From the NCBI RefSeq assembly GCF_003667505.1, contig NZ_RCVJ01000115.1, positions 1 to 48,583 on the forward strand: a stretch of 48,583 nt of DNA, read 5' to 3'. The position numbers were made by a program, and so were the translations under genes. The notes under the pieces are model-generated. The model worked only from the letters and a program-made list of their open reading frames with translations. It was not told where the DNA came from and ran no database searches. This document shows, piece by piece, positions 32,038 to 41,186 of this stretch; position 1 is the first letter of the stretch; the number at the start of each line of letters is the position of its first letter. The stretch comes from Micromonospora sp. BL4 (GTDB taxonomy: Bacteria; Actinomycetota; Actinomycetes; Mycobacteriales; Micromonosporaceae).

Positions 32038-32703
32038 TCAGGTCGACGGCGGGGTGGCGGTGTCGCGGTAGATGCCGGCCATCCAGAGGTCGAGCAGCAC
32101 GTCCACCACGTCCCGCTCGTCGACCGCCGGGCCGTCGCCGGCGAACGTGGCGTACCAGACGCGCTCGTTCATCGAGTTGAGCGCGATGGCGAGGTCCCGG
32201 GCGGGCAGCCCGTCCGGGGCCGCGCCGCGTCGCCGTTCCGCCTCGATGGCGGCCTCGATGGCCTGCACCCAGCGTTCCAGCACCGCCGCCCAGAGCCGGC
32301 GTACCTCGGCGTTGGTGCCGCGGACCTGCGCGCAGGCGAGCACCAGCGCGCGGTGCGCGCCGAACGTCTCGTGGAACCGCTGGATCAGCTCGCGCCACCG
32401 CGCCCGCGGGTCCTCCGCGAGCCGGACGAGCACGTCTCCGGCGGCCGCGTCGGCCTCCTCGGTGACCCGGTCCAGCAGGGTCAGCAGCACGGCGTCCTTG
32501 GACGGGAAGTAGAAGTAGAACGTCGGCCGGGAGATGCCCGCGCCCCGGGCCAGGTCGTCGATCGAGATGTCGCCGAAGGCCCTCTGCTCCAGCAGCCGCT
32601 CGGCGGTGGCCAGGATCGCCGTCTCCCGGTCGTCGCCGGTGGAACGGGCGGCGCGGCGACCGCGCGGGCTCGCTCGCCCGGCGCCGGTGCGGGCGGTCGT
32701 CAT
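32038..32703 (-). CDS. ethR: TetR-family regulator, EthR-like
   Basis: A 221-residue TetR regulator very similar to Mycobacterium EthR: PRGRRAARSTGDDRETAILATAE at the start (quoted in parts: PRGRRAARS, GDDRETAILATAE), DDLARGAGISRPTFYFYFPS in the HTH, and NSMNERVWYATFAGD in the ligand domain. EthR represses the flavin monooxygenase gene ethA. Here the monooxygenase gene is divergent and a long palindrome lies between. A -10-like TAGCAT 8 bases before the ATG suggests a leaderless mRNA. Confidence 0.9.
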   Translation of the reverse strand: MTTARTGAGRASPRGRRAARSTGDDRETAILATAERLLEQRAFGDISIDDLARGAGISRPTFYFYFPSKDAVLLTLLDRVTEEADAAAGDVLVRLAEDPRARWRELIQRFHETFGAHRALVLACAQVRGTNAEVRRLWAAVLERWVQAIEAAIEAERRRGAAPDGLPARDLAIALNSMNERVWYATFAGDGPAVDERDVVDVLLDLWMAGIYRDTATPPST

Positions 32704-32724
32704 GTCCGGTGATGCTACCCGAAA

Positions 32725-32760
32725 TCAACACCCTGTCGATGACACTCGACAGGGTGTTGA
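32725..32760. promoter_or_regulatory. EthR-type operator, perfect 15-bp inverted repeat
   Basis: TCAACACCCTGTCGA (32725-32739) and its perfect complement (32746-32760) flank a 6-base spacer, and the TGTCGA core recalls the EthR site of mycobacteria. For ethA, a -35-like TTGACT (32756-32761) overlaps its right arm and a -10-like TAGTGT lies 18 bases further, so binding would block the promoter. Confidence 0.85.
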
Positions 32761-32815
32761 CTGCTGTCGACGGCGGTGGATAGTGTCCGTCCACTGCCCC
32801 GGATGGAGGAATGCC

Positions 32816-34336
32816 ATGACCTCCGACCATGTCGACGTGCTCATCGTCGGAGCCGGCCTGTCCGGCATCGGCGCCGCGTGCCACCTGCGCCGCGACTGCC
32901 CCGACAAGACGTACGCGGTGTTCGAGGCGCGCGACGCCATCGGCGGCACCTGGGACCTGTTCCGCTACCCGGGCGTCCGGTCTGACTCGGACATGTTCAC
33001 CCTCGGCTACTCCTTCAAGCCATGGACCGACCCGAAGGCCATCGCCGACGGCGAGGCCATCCGCGAGTACGTCCGCGAAACCGCCCGGGAGTACGACGTG
33101 CAGCGGCACATCCGCTTCGGGCACCGGGTCGTACGCGCCGAGTGGGACAGCGGCACCGCCCGCTGGACGGTGCACGCCCAGCGCGCCGACACCGCCGAGA
33201 CCATCGTCCTGACCTGCTCGTTCCTCTTCGCCTGCACCGGCTACTACCGCTACGACGAGGGATACACCCCGCCGCTGCCCGGCGTCGACGCGTACGCCGG
33301 GCGCCTGGTGCATCCGCAGCACTGGCCGGACGACCTCGACCACACCGGCAGGCGGGTGGTGGTCATCGGCAGCGGCGCCACGGCGGTCACCCTGGTGCCC
33401 GCGCTGGCCGAGCGCGCCGCCCACGTGACCATGCTCCAGCGCTCACCCACGTACGTCATGGCGCTGCCCTCGCGCGACGTCCTGGCCGACGCGCTGCGCC
33501 GCTGGCTGCCGGCGAAGGCCGCGTATCCGGTGGTGCGCTGGAAGAACGTGCTGCTGTCCACCGTCAACTTCCAGCTCAGCCGGCGAGCCCCCGGGCTGGT
33601 GAAGCGGCTGCTGCGCCGGGCCGCGAAGGGCCGGCTGCCGGTCGGCTACGACATCGACCGGCACTTCTCGCCCCGCTACGACCCGTGGGACCAGCGGCTC
33701 TGCGTGGTGCCGGACGGCGACCTGTTCACCGCCCTGCAGCAGGGCACGGCGTCGGTGGTCACCGACACCATCGACACCTTCACCACGCACGGCGTCCGGT
33801 TGGCCTCCGGCGACGAGTTGCCCGCCGACATCGTGGTCACCGCCACCGGCCTCAACGTGCTCGCCCTCGGCGGCCTGACGCTCCGCGTGGACGGCGTCGA
33901 GGTCGACCTGGCCGGCACCGTCGCCTACAAGGGCATGATGCTCTCCGGCGTACCCAACTTCGCACTCACCATCGGCTACACCAACGCCTCGTGGACGCTC
34001 AAGGCCGACCTGGTCGCCGGCTACGTCTGCCGGCTGCTGCGCCACCTGGACCGCACCGGCCAGCACGTCGTCACCCCGCTCCCGCCGCCCGACGGCGAGC
34101 GGGTGCCGCTCATCGACCTGCGCTCCGGGTACGTGCTGCGCAGCGTCGACGCGCTGCCCAAGCAGGGCGCCGCCGCGCCGTGGCGGCTGTACCAGAACTA
34201 CGCCCGCGACGTGCTGCTGATGCGGCACGGCCGGCTCACCGACGAGGGCGTGCGGTTCTCCCGCGCCCGCGGCGTGACCGCGCCCGACGAGCCCGCCGCG
34301 CCGGCCGCGCCACCGACCGGCAGCCCGGTCCGCTGA
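32816..34336 (+). CDS. ethA: EthA-like Baeyer-Villiger flavin monooxygenase
   Basis: A 506-residue FAD/NADPH monooxygenase. GAGLSG (12-17) binds FAD, GSGATA (185-190) binds NADPH, and YAGRLVHPQHW (160-170) is the Baeyer-Villiger fingerprint with Tyr for the usual Phe. The sequence follows M. tuberculosis EthA closely, for example GGTWDLFRYPGVRSDSDM and DEGYTP. EthA oxidises ketones and activates thioamides such as ethionamide. GGAGG stands 6-7 bases before the ATG. The divergent EthR-like gene is its likely repressor. Confidence 0.93.
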   Translation: MTSDHVDVLIVGAGLSGIGAACHLRRDCPDKTYAVFEARDAIGGTWDLFRYPGVRSDSDMFTLGYSFKPWTDPKAIADGEAIREYVRETAREYDVQRHIRFGHRVVRAEWDSGTARWTVHAQRADTAETIVLTCSFLFACTGYYRYDEGYTPPLPGVDAYAGRLVHPQHWPDDLDHTGRRVVVIGSGATAVTLVPALAERAAHVTMLQRSPTYVMALPSRDVLADALRRWLPAKAAYPVVRWKNVLLSTVNFQLSRRAPGLVKRLLRRAAKGRLPVGYDIDRHFSPRYDPWDQRLCVVPDGDLFTALQQGTASVVTDTIDTFTTHGVRLASGDELPADIVVTATGLNVLALGGLTLRVDGVEVDLAGTVAYKGMMLSGVPNFALTIGYTNASWTLKADLVAGYVCRLLRHLDRTGQHVVTPLPPPDGERVPLIDLRSGYVLRSVDALPKQGAAAPWRLYQNYARDVLLMRHGRLTDEGVRFSRARGVTAPDEPAAPAAPPTGSPVR

Positions 34337-34410
34337 CCGGACGGTCCGGACGCGTACCGATCCACCCCAGGCCAGGTCGCCCGGGGCCCGCCAGGAAAGG
34401 AGCACCGATC

Positions 34411-35295
34411 GTGCAGAGGTTCGACTTCGCCGGCGCGACGGCCGTGGTCACCGGCGCGGCCAGCGGCATCGGTGCCGCGCTGGCACACGCGCTCGCCCGA
34501 CGGGGCAGCGACCTGGTCCTGCTGGACCGCGACGCAGGGCGGCTCGACGCGGTCGCCGCCGCCATCCGCGCCGACCACCCGGACCGCCAGCTGCACACCT
34601 ACCTGGTGGACCTCGCGGACGCGGCCGCCACCGCGCGGGTGGCCGTCGAGATCGGTCAACGGCACCCACGGGTACGGCTGCTGGTGAACAACGCCGGAGT
34701 CGGCCTCGGCGGCCGGTTCGACCAGGTGACGTTCGACGAGTTCAGCTGGGTGATCGACATCAACTTCCGGGCCGTGGCGCAGCTGACCCACGCGCTGCTG
34801 CCCACCCTCAAGGCGGAGCCCGGCGCGCACCTGGTCAACGTCTCCAGCCTGTTCGGGCTGATCGCCCCCGCCGGGCAGGCCGCCTACTCGGCGAGCAAGT
34901 TCGCGGTGCGCGGCCTCACCGAGGCGCTGCGCCACGAACTGGTCGACGACGGCATCGGAGTGACCTCGGTGCACCCCGGCGGGATCCGCACCCGGATCAC
35001 CGAGAACGCCCGCGTCGGCAGCGGCGTCTCCGTCGAGGAGTACACGGCCGGCCGGGCGCAGTTCGAGAAACTGCTCACCATCGCGCCGGAACGGGCCGCC
35101 GAGGTGATCCTGCGGGGCGTCGAGCGACGCCGGGGCCGGGTGCTGATCGGCTGGTCGGCGAAGGTGCCGGACCTGCTGGCCCGACTGCTGCCGGCCTCGT
35201 ACAACCGGCTGCTGGTCACCGGTTTGAACCGGGGCGTCGTCCGCCCGACGCCGTCCGCCGGTGCGGTGCCGGCCGCCGACACCGGCCGCGGCTGA
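34411..35295 (+). CDS. Short-chain dehydrogenase following ethA
   Basis: A 294-residue SDR with TGAASGIG (14-21), NNAG (93-96), Ser145 or 146, Tyr159 and Lys163 (YSASK). The C-terminus is longer than in core SDRs and contains RVLIGWSAKVPDLLARLLP, as in SDRs found next to flavin monooxygenases. It could supply or use the ketone/alcohol handled by EthA, an inference from the 74-base gap and same strand. The GTG start has AAGGAG 9 bases upstream. Confidence 0.9.
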   Translation: MQRFDFAGATAVVTGAASGIGAALAHALARRGSDLVLLDRDAGRLDAVAAAIRADHPDRQLHTYLVDLADAAATARVAVEIGQRHPRVRLLVNNAGVGLGGRFDQVTFDEFSWVIDINFRAVAQLTHALLPTLKAEPGAHLVNVSSLFGLIAPAGQAAYSASKFAVRGLTEALRHELVDDGIGVTSVHPGGIRTRITENARVGSGVSVEEYTAGRAQFEKLLTIAPERAAEVILRGVERRRGRVLIGWSAKVPDLLARLLPASYNRLLVTGLNRGVVRPTPSAGAVPAADTGRG

Positions 35296-35298
35296 CGG

Positions 35299-36759
35299 TC
35301 AGGGCGGTGTGCTGCCCCGCTTCTCCTCCTGGGCCAGCACCGCCTCACGGTGCTCCGGCTCGGCACGCCGGGCCAGTTCGGCGGCGAGTCGCGGGTCGGC
35401 CACCAGCCGCTCCCGGTTGCGGTGCAGAAAGCTTTCGAAACCCCCGGTGTACGGGCAGGCCAGGTCGCCGAGCGCCCGCTCGGGCACGTAACGACAGCCC
35501 GCGCAGTAGTCGCTGATCTCGTCGATGTCGGTGCCGTCCACCGCGTACGGGCGGGTGTCCACCCGGGCCAGATCGGCGTACTGGCTCATGCCGATCACCG
35601 TCGCGTTCATCACCCAGTCGGCGCCGTCGACGAAGCAGCGCTGGAACCAGTCCACCACCTCGGTCGGGCGCCAACCGCGCTGCAGCGCGTAGTTGCCGAG
35701 CACCAGCAGCCGGGGGGCGTGGTGCGTCCACGCCCCGTCCCGTACGGAGGCGAGCACGTCGGCCAGGCAGCGGGCCTCCACCGCGTCGGCGTCCAACTCG
35801 ACGAACCAGTCCGGCACCGGCTCGGTCGCGGCCAGCCAGTCCGCTCCCCGGAACCGCGGTTCGAAGTACCAGTACAGCTGCCAGAGGAACTCCCGCCAGC
35901 CGAGCAGCCCCCGGATGAACGGCTCCACCGCCGTACGCGGGGCGATGCCGGCCCGCCACGCCTGCTCGGCGGCGCGCACGGCCGACTCCGGGTCGAGCAA
36001 CCCGAGGTTGAACGAGGACGAGAGCGCCGAGTGCGCGAACAGCGGGTCGTCGGCGCTCATCACGTCGGCGTACCGGCCGTACCCGACCAGCCGGTGGGTC
36101 ACGAAGTGCTCCAGCCGGGCCCGCGCCTCGCCGTGGGTGGCCGGGAACCGCCGGGGGCCGTCCCGGCCGACGAACCGCACCCCGTCGGCCGCCCACCGGT
36201 CCAGCTCGCGACGGACCTCCGCGTCGATGTCGTCCTCGACGATCGGCGGCGGTGGTGGCGGGGTCGCCGGCGTGGCGCCGCCCTCGGCGCGTGGTCGCCG
36301 CGTCGTTCCGGCGCCGCCGGCCGGGCCGGTCAGCACGGCGTGCCACCGGCGGGCGTGCCGGTAGAAGTCGGTCATCCGCAGCGGGCCGCGCCGGGAACGG
36401 TCCGCCCAGTCGGCGAAGTCGGCCTGGCTGGTGATGAAGCCACGCGGCGGCAGCACCGCCAACCCCGGCACGGACCGGGCGAAGTCCAGTGCTGCCCGGG
36501 AGTGCGGATGGCACACCTCCAGCGGCTCGGCGACCTGCGCCAGCGCCTCGCGGAACGTGTCGGCGCGCAACAGCAGCGCCCGGTCGCCCAACTCCGCCGC
36601 CCGGTGCCGCAGCGCGGAGAGGATCAGATGCGCCTTCTGCCGGTGCATCGGCCGGCGGCGGAACAACTCCCGGATCTCCACCAGCAGCACCGGCTGGTCG
36701 GGGTCGTCGAGGAAGTGTGGCCCGAGCTGGTCGGCCAGCAACCATCGGCGGCGAAGCAT
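35299..36759 (-). CDS. phrB: PhrB-type iron-sulfur (6-4) photolyase/cryptochrome
   Basis: A 486-residue FAD protein of the bacterial cryptochrome/(6-4) photolyase group. It opens with RRRWLLADQLGPHFLDD, contains EPFIRGLLGWREFLWQLYW in the FAD region, and has cysteines C331, C419, C422 and C435; the spacing 88-3-13 is that of the four cluster ligands known in PhrB. Such enzymes repair (6-4) photoproducts with light and carry FAD and a lumazine. A Pro-rich insert (TPATPPPPPP) near residue 165 is a local addition. It converges with the SDR gene, 3 bases apart. Confidence 0.92.
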   Translation of the reverse strand: MLRRRWLLADQLGPHFLDDPDQPVLLVEIRELFRRRPMHRQKAHLILSALRHRAAELGDRALLLRADTFREALAQVAEPLEVCHPHSRAALDFARSVPGLAVLPPRGFITSQADFADWADRSRRGPLRMTDFYRHARRWHAVLTGPAGGAGTTRRPRAEGGATPATPPPPPPIVEDDIDAEVRRELDRWAADGVRFVGRDGPRRFPATHGEARARLEHFVTHRLVGYGRYADVMSADDPLFAHSALSSSFNLGLLDPESAVRAAEQAWRAGIAPRTAVEPFIRGLLGWREFLWQLYWYFEPRFRGADWLAATEPVPDWFVELDADAVEARCLADVLASVRDGAWTHHAPRLLVLGNYALQRGWRPTEVVDWFQRCFVDGADWVMNATVIGMSQYADLARVDTRPYAVDGTDIDEISDYCAGCRYVPERALGDLACPYTGGFESFLHRNRERLVADPRLAAELARRAEPEHREAVLAQEEKRGSTPP

Positions 36760-36869
36760 GCCTCAATTCTGCCCACTCCCGGGCCGTCGCGCCCAACAGC
36801 GGGCCGGCAGGTCGCGTCCGCTCCCGGGCGGGGCGGCACCGGCACCGGCCGGACGTCGCGGCTCGGGAC

Positions 36870-38054
36870 TCAGGCCGGGTCGGCCTCCGGGGCCGAGGTC
36901 GGCAGGACGTCACGCCGGCGCAGCAGCACCGTCAGTGTCACCAGGGCGAAGAGCAGCAGCGCGAGCAGGGCCACCGGGGCCGGGCCCAGCGGCGCGAGCA
37001 GCGCCAGCAGTGCGACGACCGGGAACGCCACGACCACCGCGCCGCGCTGCTGCAGGCGCACGTGCAACACCCAGACGGTGAGCAGGTAGACGGCGACCGG
37101 GACGGCCACCGCGTACCCGGCGGTGACCTCGGAGATGTGGGCGATGTGCCGCTCGTGGTCCGCCACCACGACCAGGCCGGCGCCGACCGCGGCGACCGCG
37201 GCGAAGATCAGATAGTGGCCGTAGCCCCAGACCAGCGAGTAGGGCAGCCGGTCGGGCGCCTCCACCGGCCGGTCGAAGTAGAGCCACCAGATCGCGAACA
37301 CGATGACCGCACCGGCCGCCGCGAGAGACCAGAGGCCGTGGGCGCCGGCGTCCAGCCCGGTCTGGATCGCCAGCGAGATGGACAGCACTGCCTCGCCGAG
37401 CACGATCAGGGTGAACAGTCCGTACCGCTCGGTGATGTGCCGGGGGTGCCACGGTGTCATCCCGGGCCGCTCGGCCACCGCCGGCACCAGCAGGTCGGCC
37501 AGCGCCAGCAGCACGAACGACGCGATGCCCCACTCGTCGGGCAGGGTCAGCCGCAGCAACCAGCCGATCTGCACGACGGTCACGCCGATGGCGTAGCGGC
37601 GGGCCGCGGAACGGTGCTCGGGGTCGCCGGCGGCCGCCCGGGTCCAGTGCACGACGGCGGCCAGCCGCATCACCACGTACCCGTAGGTGATGACGGTGAA
37701 GTCGCCGTCGGTGAACGCGCGTGGCACGCCGGCCGCGATGATCAGCGCCCCGGCGATCTGCACCAGAGTGGTGATCCGGTAGACGTCGTCGTCCGTGTCG
37801 TAGGCCGAAGCGAACCAGGTGAAGTTCATCCACGACCACCAGATCGCGAAGAACACCATCAGGTAACTGATCACCGCGTGGCCGAGGTGACCCTCGGAGA
37901 CGTCGTGGTGCAGATTGCCGGCGGCCTGCGCCACGGCCACCACGAAACACAGGTCGAAGAACAGCTCCAGCGGGGTGGCCGAGCGGTGCGGCTCGTCCCG
38001 GAGACGGGGCCGCATCGGCCGGTAGAACGGCCGCACGGAAGGGGAACGGGTCAA
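36870..38054 (-). CDS. Low temperature requirement protein A-like membrane protein
   Basis: A 394-residue protein with about 10-12 helices, of the LtrA family. Signature stretches are TPLELFFDLCFVVAVAQA near the start, FFAIWWSWMNFTWFASAYDTDD, ERYGLFTLIVLGEAVLSI, and FAIWWLYFDRPVE. The molecular role is unknown. A TTG at 38054 is taken as start because GAGGAG stands 4-5 bases upstream; an ATG at 38015 is possible but lacks a site. Confidence 0.87.
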   Translation of the reverse strand: MTRSPSVRPFYRPMRPRLRDEPHRSATPLELFFDLCFVVAVAQAAGNLHHDVSEGHLGHAVISYLMVFFAIWWSWMNFTWFASAYDTDDDVYRITTLVQIAGALIIAAGVPRAFTDGDFTVITYGYVVMRLAAVVHWTRAAAGDPEHRSAARRYAIGVTVVQIGWLLRLTLPDEWGIASFVLLALADLLVPAVAERPGMTPWHPRHITERYGLFTLIVLGEAVLSISLAIQTGLDAGAHGLWSLAAAGAVIVFAIWWLYFDRPVEAPDRLPYSLVWGYGHYLIFAAVAAVGAGLVVVADHERHIAHISEVTAGYAVAVPVAVYLLTVWVLHVRLQQRGAVVVAFPVVALLALLAPLGPAPVALLALLLFALVTLTVLLRRRDVLPTSAPEADPA

Positions 38055-38171
38055 CGCAGCTCCTCGGGTCGCCCACACGATAGCGAGCCGGGCACCCGTT
38101 CCAGGCGTGATCTGCGGCGCGGGCGGTCAACCGGCCTGCACCACCCGGCGCGCGGCGTCCCGCGGGTCGGG

Positions 38172-38591
38172 TCAGTGGTGCCGGCGGCCGTGGGTCAGCC
38201 CCTCCAGCACCAGGGTCAAGCCGGCGCCGAGCAGCCAGATGTCCTTGGCGAACCCCGTGCCCTGCTGGGTCGGACGCACGCTGCCCGGCTCCCGCATCCC
38301 CGGCGTCTTCAGGTAGAGCTGCATCAGGCCCGCGCCGAAGGCGGTCAGACCGAGCCCGGCCAGGGAGGCCGGGACGAACGGCGCGAGCAGCGCGGCCCCC
38401 AGGGCGATCTCGGAGTACGACAGCAGCTTGGCGAAGCGCGCCGGCTCCAGCTGGCCGAGTTGCGGCATGGCCGCGACCGCCATCCCGTGCATGCCCTCCG
38501 CTGCGCCGCCTTCCAGATTGCGCTTGCTCAGACCAGAGTTGAGGATGAACGCGCCGATGCTGACCCGCAGTGGCAGATGCGCCAGTTTCAT
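38172..38591 (-). CDS. DoxX-family membrane protein
   Basis: A 139-residue protein with four hydrophobic helices (LRVSIGAFILNSGL, IALGAALLAPFVPASLAGLGL and others) in the DoxX pattern. DoxX proteins are small membrane proteins sometimes linked to thiol or oxidative stress. The ATG at 38591 has AGGAG 5-6 bases upstream and is preferred to the GTG two codons earlier. The gap of 185 bases to the divergent mycothiol dehydrogenase may hold both promoters. Confidence 0.82.
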   Translation of the reverse strand: MKLAHLPLRVSIGAFILNSGLSKRNLEGGAAEGMHGMAVAAMPQLGQLEPARFAKLLSYSEIALGAALLAPFVPASLAGLGLTAFGAGLMQLYLKTPGMREPGSVRPTQQGTGFAKDIWLLGAGLTLVLEGLTHGRRHH

Positions 38592-38776
38592 GATCACTCC
38601 TGGTGGCCGGTGGTCCGAATGCGGCCCGCGTACCCGCCGCAGCCGGCGATAACCCGTTGGGCCGACTGGGCCGGCCGTGGTGATCGCGGTAGGTTCGCGA
38701 GGGGCTCACCGCCGGGCCCCGGTCACCCCGCCGGCCCGGCACCCGGCCCCGCCGCAGATCACCAGCAGGAGGCGAA

Positions 38777-39865
38777 GTGAGCCAGGAAGTCCGGGGAGTC
38801 ATCTCCCGCAGCAAGGGCGCGCCGGTCGAGGTCACCACCATCGTGGTGCCCGATCCCGGTCCCGGTGAGGCGATCGTCCGGATCCAGTCCTGCGGGGTCT
38901 GCCACACCGACCTGCACTACCGCGAGGGTGGCATCAACGACGACTACCCGTTCCTGCTCGGCCACGAGGCGGCGGGCATCGTCGAGCAGGTGGGGGAGGG
39001 CGTCACCGACGTCGCCCCGGGTGACTTCGTGGTGCTCAACTGGCGGGCGGTCTGCGGGGTGTGCCGGGCCTGTCGTCGTGGCCGCCCCTGGTACTGCTTC
39101 AACACCCACAACGCCCGTCAGCGGATGACCCTCACCGACGGCACCGAACTCGCACCGGCCCTGGGCATCGGCGCGTTCGCCGAGAAGACCCTCGTGCACG
39201 CCGGACAGTGCACCAAGGTGGACCCGGCCGCCCGACCGGCCGCCGTGGGACTGCTCGGCTGCGGGGTGATGGCGGGTCTGGGCGCGGCCATGAACACCGG
39301 CAACGTCACCCGCGGCGACTCGGTCGCGGTGATCGGCTGCGGCGGCGTCGGCGACGCGGCGGTCGCCGGGGCGGCCCTCGCCGGCGCCACGACGATCGTC
39401 GCCGTGGACACCGACTCCCGGAAGCTGGACTGGGCGCGCAAGTTCGGCGCCACGCACACCGTGAACGCCTCCGAGACCGACCCGGTCGAGGCGATCCGCG
39501 CCGCCACCGGAGGCTTCGGCGCCGACGTGGTGATCGACGCCGTGGGTCGACCCGAGACGTGGAAGCAGGCGTTCTACGCTCGGGACCTGGCCGGCACCGT
39601 GGTGCTGGTGGGCGTGCCGACCCCGCAGATGACGATCGAGCTGCCGCTGCTGGACGTCTTCGGCCGCGGTGGCGCCCTCAAGTCCAGCTGGTACGGGGAC
39701 TGCCTGCCCAGTCGGGACTTCCCGATGCTCACCGAGCTGTATCTCCAGGGCCGGCTCGACCTGGACGCGTTCGTCACCGAGGAGATCGCGCTGGACCAGG
39801 TCGAGAACGCGTTCGACCGGATGCACAACGGCGACGTGCTCCGGTCGGTGGTGGTGTTCCCGTGA
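38777..39865 (+). CDS. mscR: S-(hydroxymethyl)mycothiol dehydrogenase
   Basis: A 362-residue zinc-dependent alcohol dehydrogenase. Catalytic zinc ligands are in CGVCHTD (39-45) and GHEAAG (62-67). The structural zinc is bound by C93, C96, C99 and C107. The NAD fold has GCGGVGDAA. Mycothiol-dependent formaldehyde dehydrogenase oxidises the adduct of formaldehyde and mycothiol, so it also marks the host as an actinobacterium. A perfect AGGAGG lies 5 bases before the GTG. Its stop overlaps the next start (GTGA), coupling the two steps. Confidence 0.93.
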   Translation: MSQEVRGVISRSKGAPVEVTTIVVPDPGPGEAIVRIQSCGVCHTDLHYREGGINDDYPFLLGHEAAGIVEQVGEGVTDVAPGDFVVLNWRAVCGVCRACRRGRPWYCFNTHNARQRMTLTDGTELAPALGIGAFAEKTLVHAGQCTKVDPAARPAAVGLLGCGVMAGLGAAMNTGNVTRGDSVAVIGCGGVGDAAVAGAALAGATTIVAVDTDSRKLDWARKFGATHTVNASETDPVEAIRAATGGFGADVVIDAVGRPETWKQAFYARDLAGTVVLVGVPTPQMTIELPLLDVFGRGGALKSSWYGDCLPSRDFPMLTELYLQGRLDLDAFVTEEIALDQVENAFDRMHNGDVLRSVVVFP

Positions 39866-40491
39866 GCGCCCGGGTCGAGCACGCGGTCACCGCCGGCACG
39901 TTTTCGCTCGACGGGCAGACCTTCGACGTGGACAACAACGTCTGGGTGCTGGGCGACGACACCGAGTGCGTCGTCTTCGACGCGCCGCACGACGTGGCCG
40001 CGATCCTCGCCGTGGTGGGTGACCGGCGGGTCCGGGCGATCCTGGCCACCCACGCGCACGACGACCACGTCCGCGTGGCGCCCGAGCTGGCCCAGGCCAC
40101 CGGCGCGCCGGTGCTGCTGCACACCGCCGACCGGGTGCTCTGGGACATGGTCCACCCCAAGCTGCCGCCCAACGGCGAGTTGCACGACGGGCAGAGCATC
40201 GACGTGGCCGGCACCACGCTGCGGGTCCTGCACACCCCCGGCCACAGCCCCGGCGCGTGCAGCTTCCACGCGCCGGAGCTGGGCGTGGTGTTCACCGGCG
40301 ACACGCTCTTCGCCGGGGGCCCGGGCGCCACCGGCCGCTCGTACAGCGATTTCGACACCATCGTCCGGTCGATCCGCACCCGGCTGCTCACCCTGCCGCC
40401 GGAGACGGTCGTGCACACCGGACACGGCGACGACACCACGATCGCCGCGGAGGCGCCCCACGTTCAGGAGTGGCTGGCCCGGGGCCACTGA
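39862..40491 (+). CDS. MBL-fold hydrolase coupled to mscR
   Basis: A 209-residue metallo-beta-lactamase fold protein with THAHDDHV, a further His in [12 protein letters not shown], Asp in GDTLFAGG and a last His in VHTGHGDDT: a full two-metal site of the glyoxalase II type. It is the usual partner of mscR and probably hydrolyses S-formylmycothiol to formate and mycothiol; the role is inferred from position. The start overlaps the mscR stop by four bases. Confidence 0.9.
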   Translation: MSARVEHAVTAGTFSLDGQTFDVDNNVWVLGDDTECVVFDAPHDVAAILAVVGDRRVRAILATHAHDDHVRVAPELAQATGAPVLLHTADRVLWDMVHPKLPPNGELHDGQSIDVAGTTLRVLHTPGHSPGACSFHAPELGVVFTGDTLFAGGPGATGRSYSDFDTIVRSIRTRLLTLPPETVVHTGHGDDTTIAAEAPHVQEWLARGH

Positions 40492-40507
40492 TCCGGCCGC
40501 GGCCCGC

Positions 40508-40613
40508 CGGCGCGACGGCCTGTCGGCGCGACCGCGGCCTGTCGGCGCGACCGCGGCCTGTCAACGCGACCGCGGCCTGTCGGCATGACCGCGGCCTGTC
40601 GGCATGACCGCGG
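40508..40613. repeat. 19-bp tandem repeat array
   Basis: Units of the form CGGCGCGACCGCGGCCTGT start at 40524, 40543, 40562 (CAACGC variant), 40581 and 40600 (CGGCATG variants); a 16-bp partial unit begins at 40508. The period is not a multiple of three and the stretch lies between the MBL stop and the TrmO stop, so it is non-coding. It may act at the 3' ends of the convergent transcripts. Confidence 0.85.
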
Positions 40614-40697
40614 TGTGCGCTGGGGTCTGCGGCTGCGTGGCCGCCGGCTCGTCGGCCCGCTGGCGCGGCTCTGGCCCCGCCGGGGCCGGCTGGCGCG

Positions 40698-41126
40698 TCA
40701 GCGCTCGTCGGCCGCGCCCAGCACCGGCTTGACGTCGAGCACCGGGGTGCCGTCCAGCGCCTCCAGGTCGGCGACCCGCACGCGCAGCCCGTCCACCGCC
40801 AGCACCCGCACCCGGTGCAGCCCGATCGGGTTGGGCCGGTGCGGGGAGCGGGTGCTGAACACGCCGGTCTCCCGTCGCGTCTCGTCGCCGCGCGGGTGCA
40901 CCGCCAGCACGTCCCGCCGGGCCCGGTCCAACCAGGTCAGCACCAGCAGTTCCGCGCCGACCGGTACGTCGCGCACGGCCCGCTCGACCTGCGCGTCGAA
41001 CACCAGCCAGGCATCCGGCGCGCCCTCGTCGCCCTGCTTCGGCGCACTCGCCGCGTCGGTCAGTGGCGAGACGACCCGCCCGACCGGCCGCAACAGGTAC
41101 GCATCTTCGCGTTGGGCACCGGCCAT
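40698..41126 (-). CDS. trmO: TrmO-like tRNA (t6A37) methyltransferase
   Basis: A 142-residue TsaA/TrmO family protein. PVGRVVSPL near the start, then EVERAVRDVPVG, LVLTWLDRA and RRETGVFSTRSPHRPNPIGLHRVRVL are the characteristic SAM-binding and tRNA motifs, and DGTPVLDVKP closes the domain. It would methylate the threonylcarbamoyladenosine of tRNA position 37. The C-terminal domain of E. coli TrmO is absent, as in short members. The ATG has AAGGGAG 5 bases upstream. Confidence 0.88.
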   Translation of the reverse strand: MAGAQREDAYLLRPVGRVVSPLTDAASAPKQGDEGAPDAWLVFDAQVERAVRDVPVGAELLVLTWLDRARRDVLAVHPRGDETRRETGVFSTRSPHRPNPIGLHRVRVLAVDGLRVRVADLEALDGTPVLDVKPVLGAADER

Positions 41127-41173
41127 GGTGGCTCCCTTCCGGACGGTCCAATCTAACCGGATCACGTCGGCAC

Positions 41174-41179
41174 TAAAAT
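41174..41179 (+). promoter_or_regulatory. -10 element of a leaderless promoter
   Basis: TAAAAT, an unusually AT-rich hexamer for this DNA, stands 7 bases before the ATG at 41187, with no ribosome site between. The transcript of the VOC gene most likely begins at its start codon. Confidence 0.65.
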
Positions 41180-41186
41180 CCTGCTC

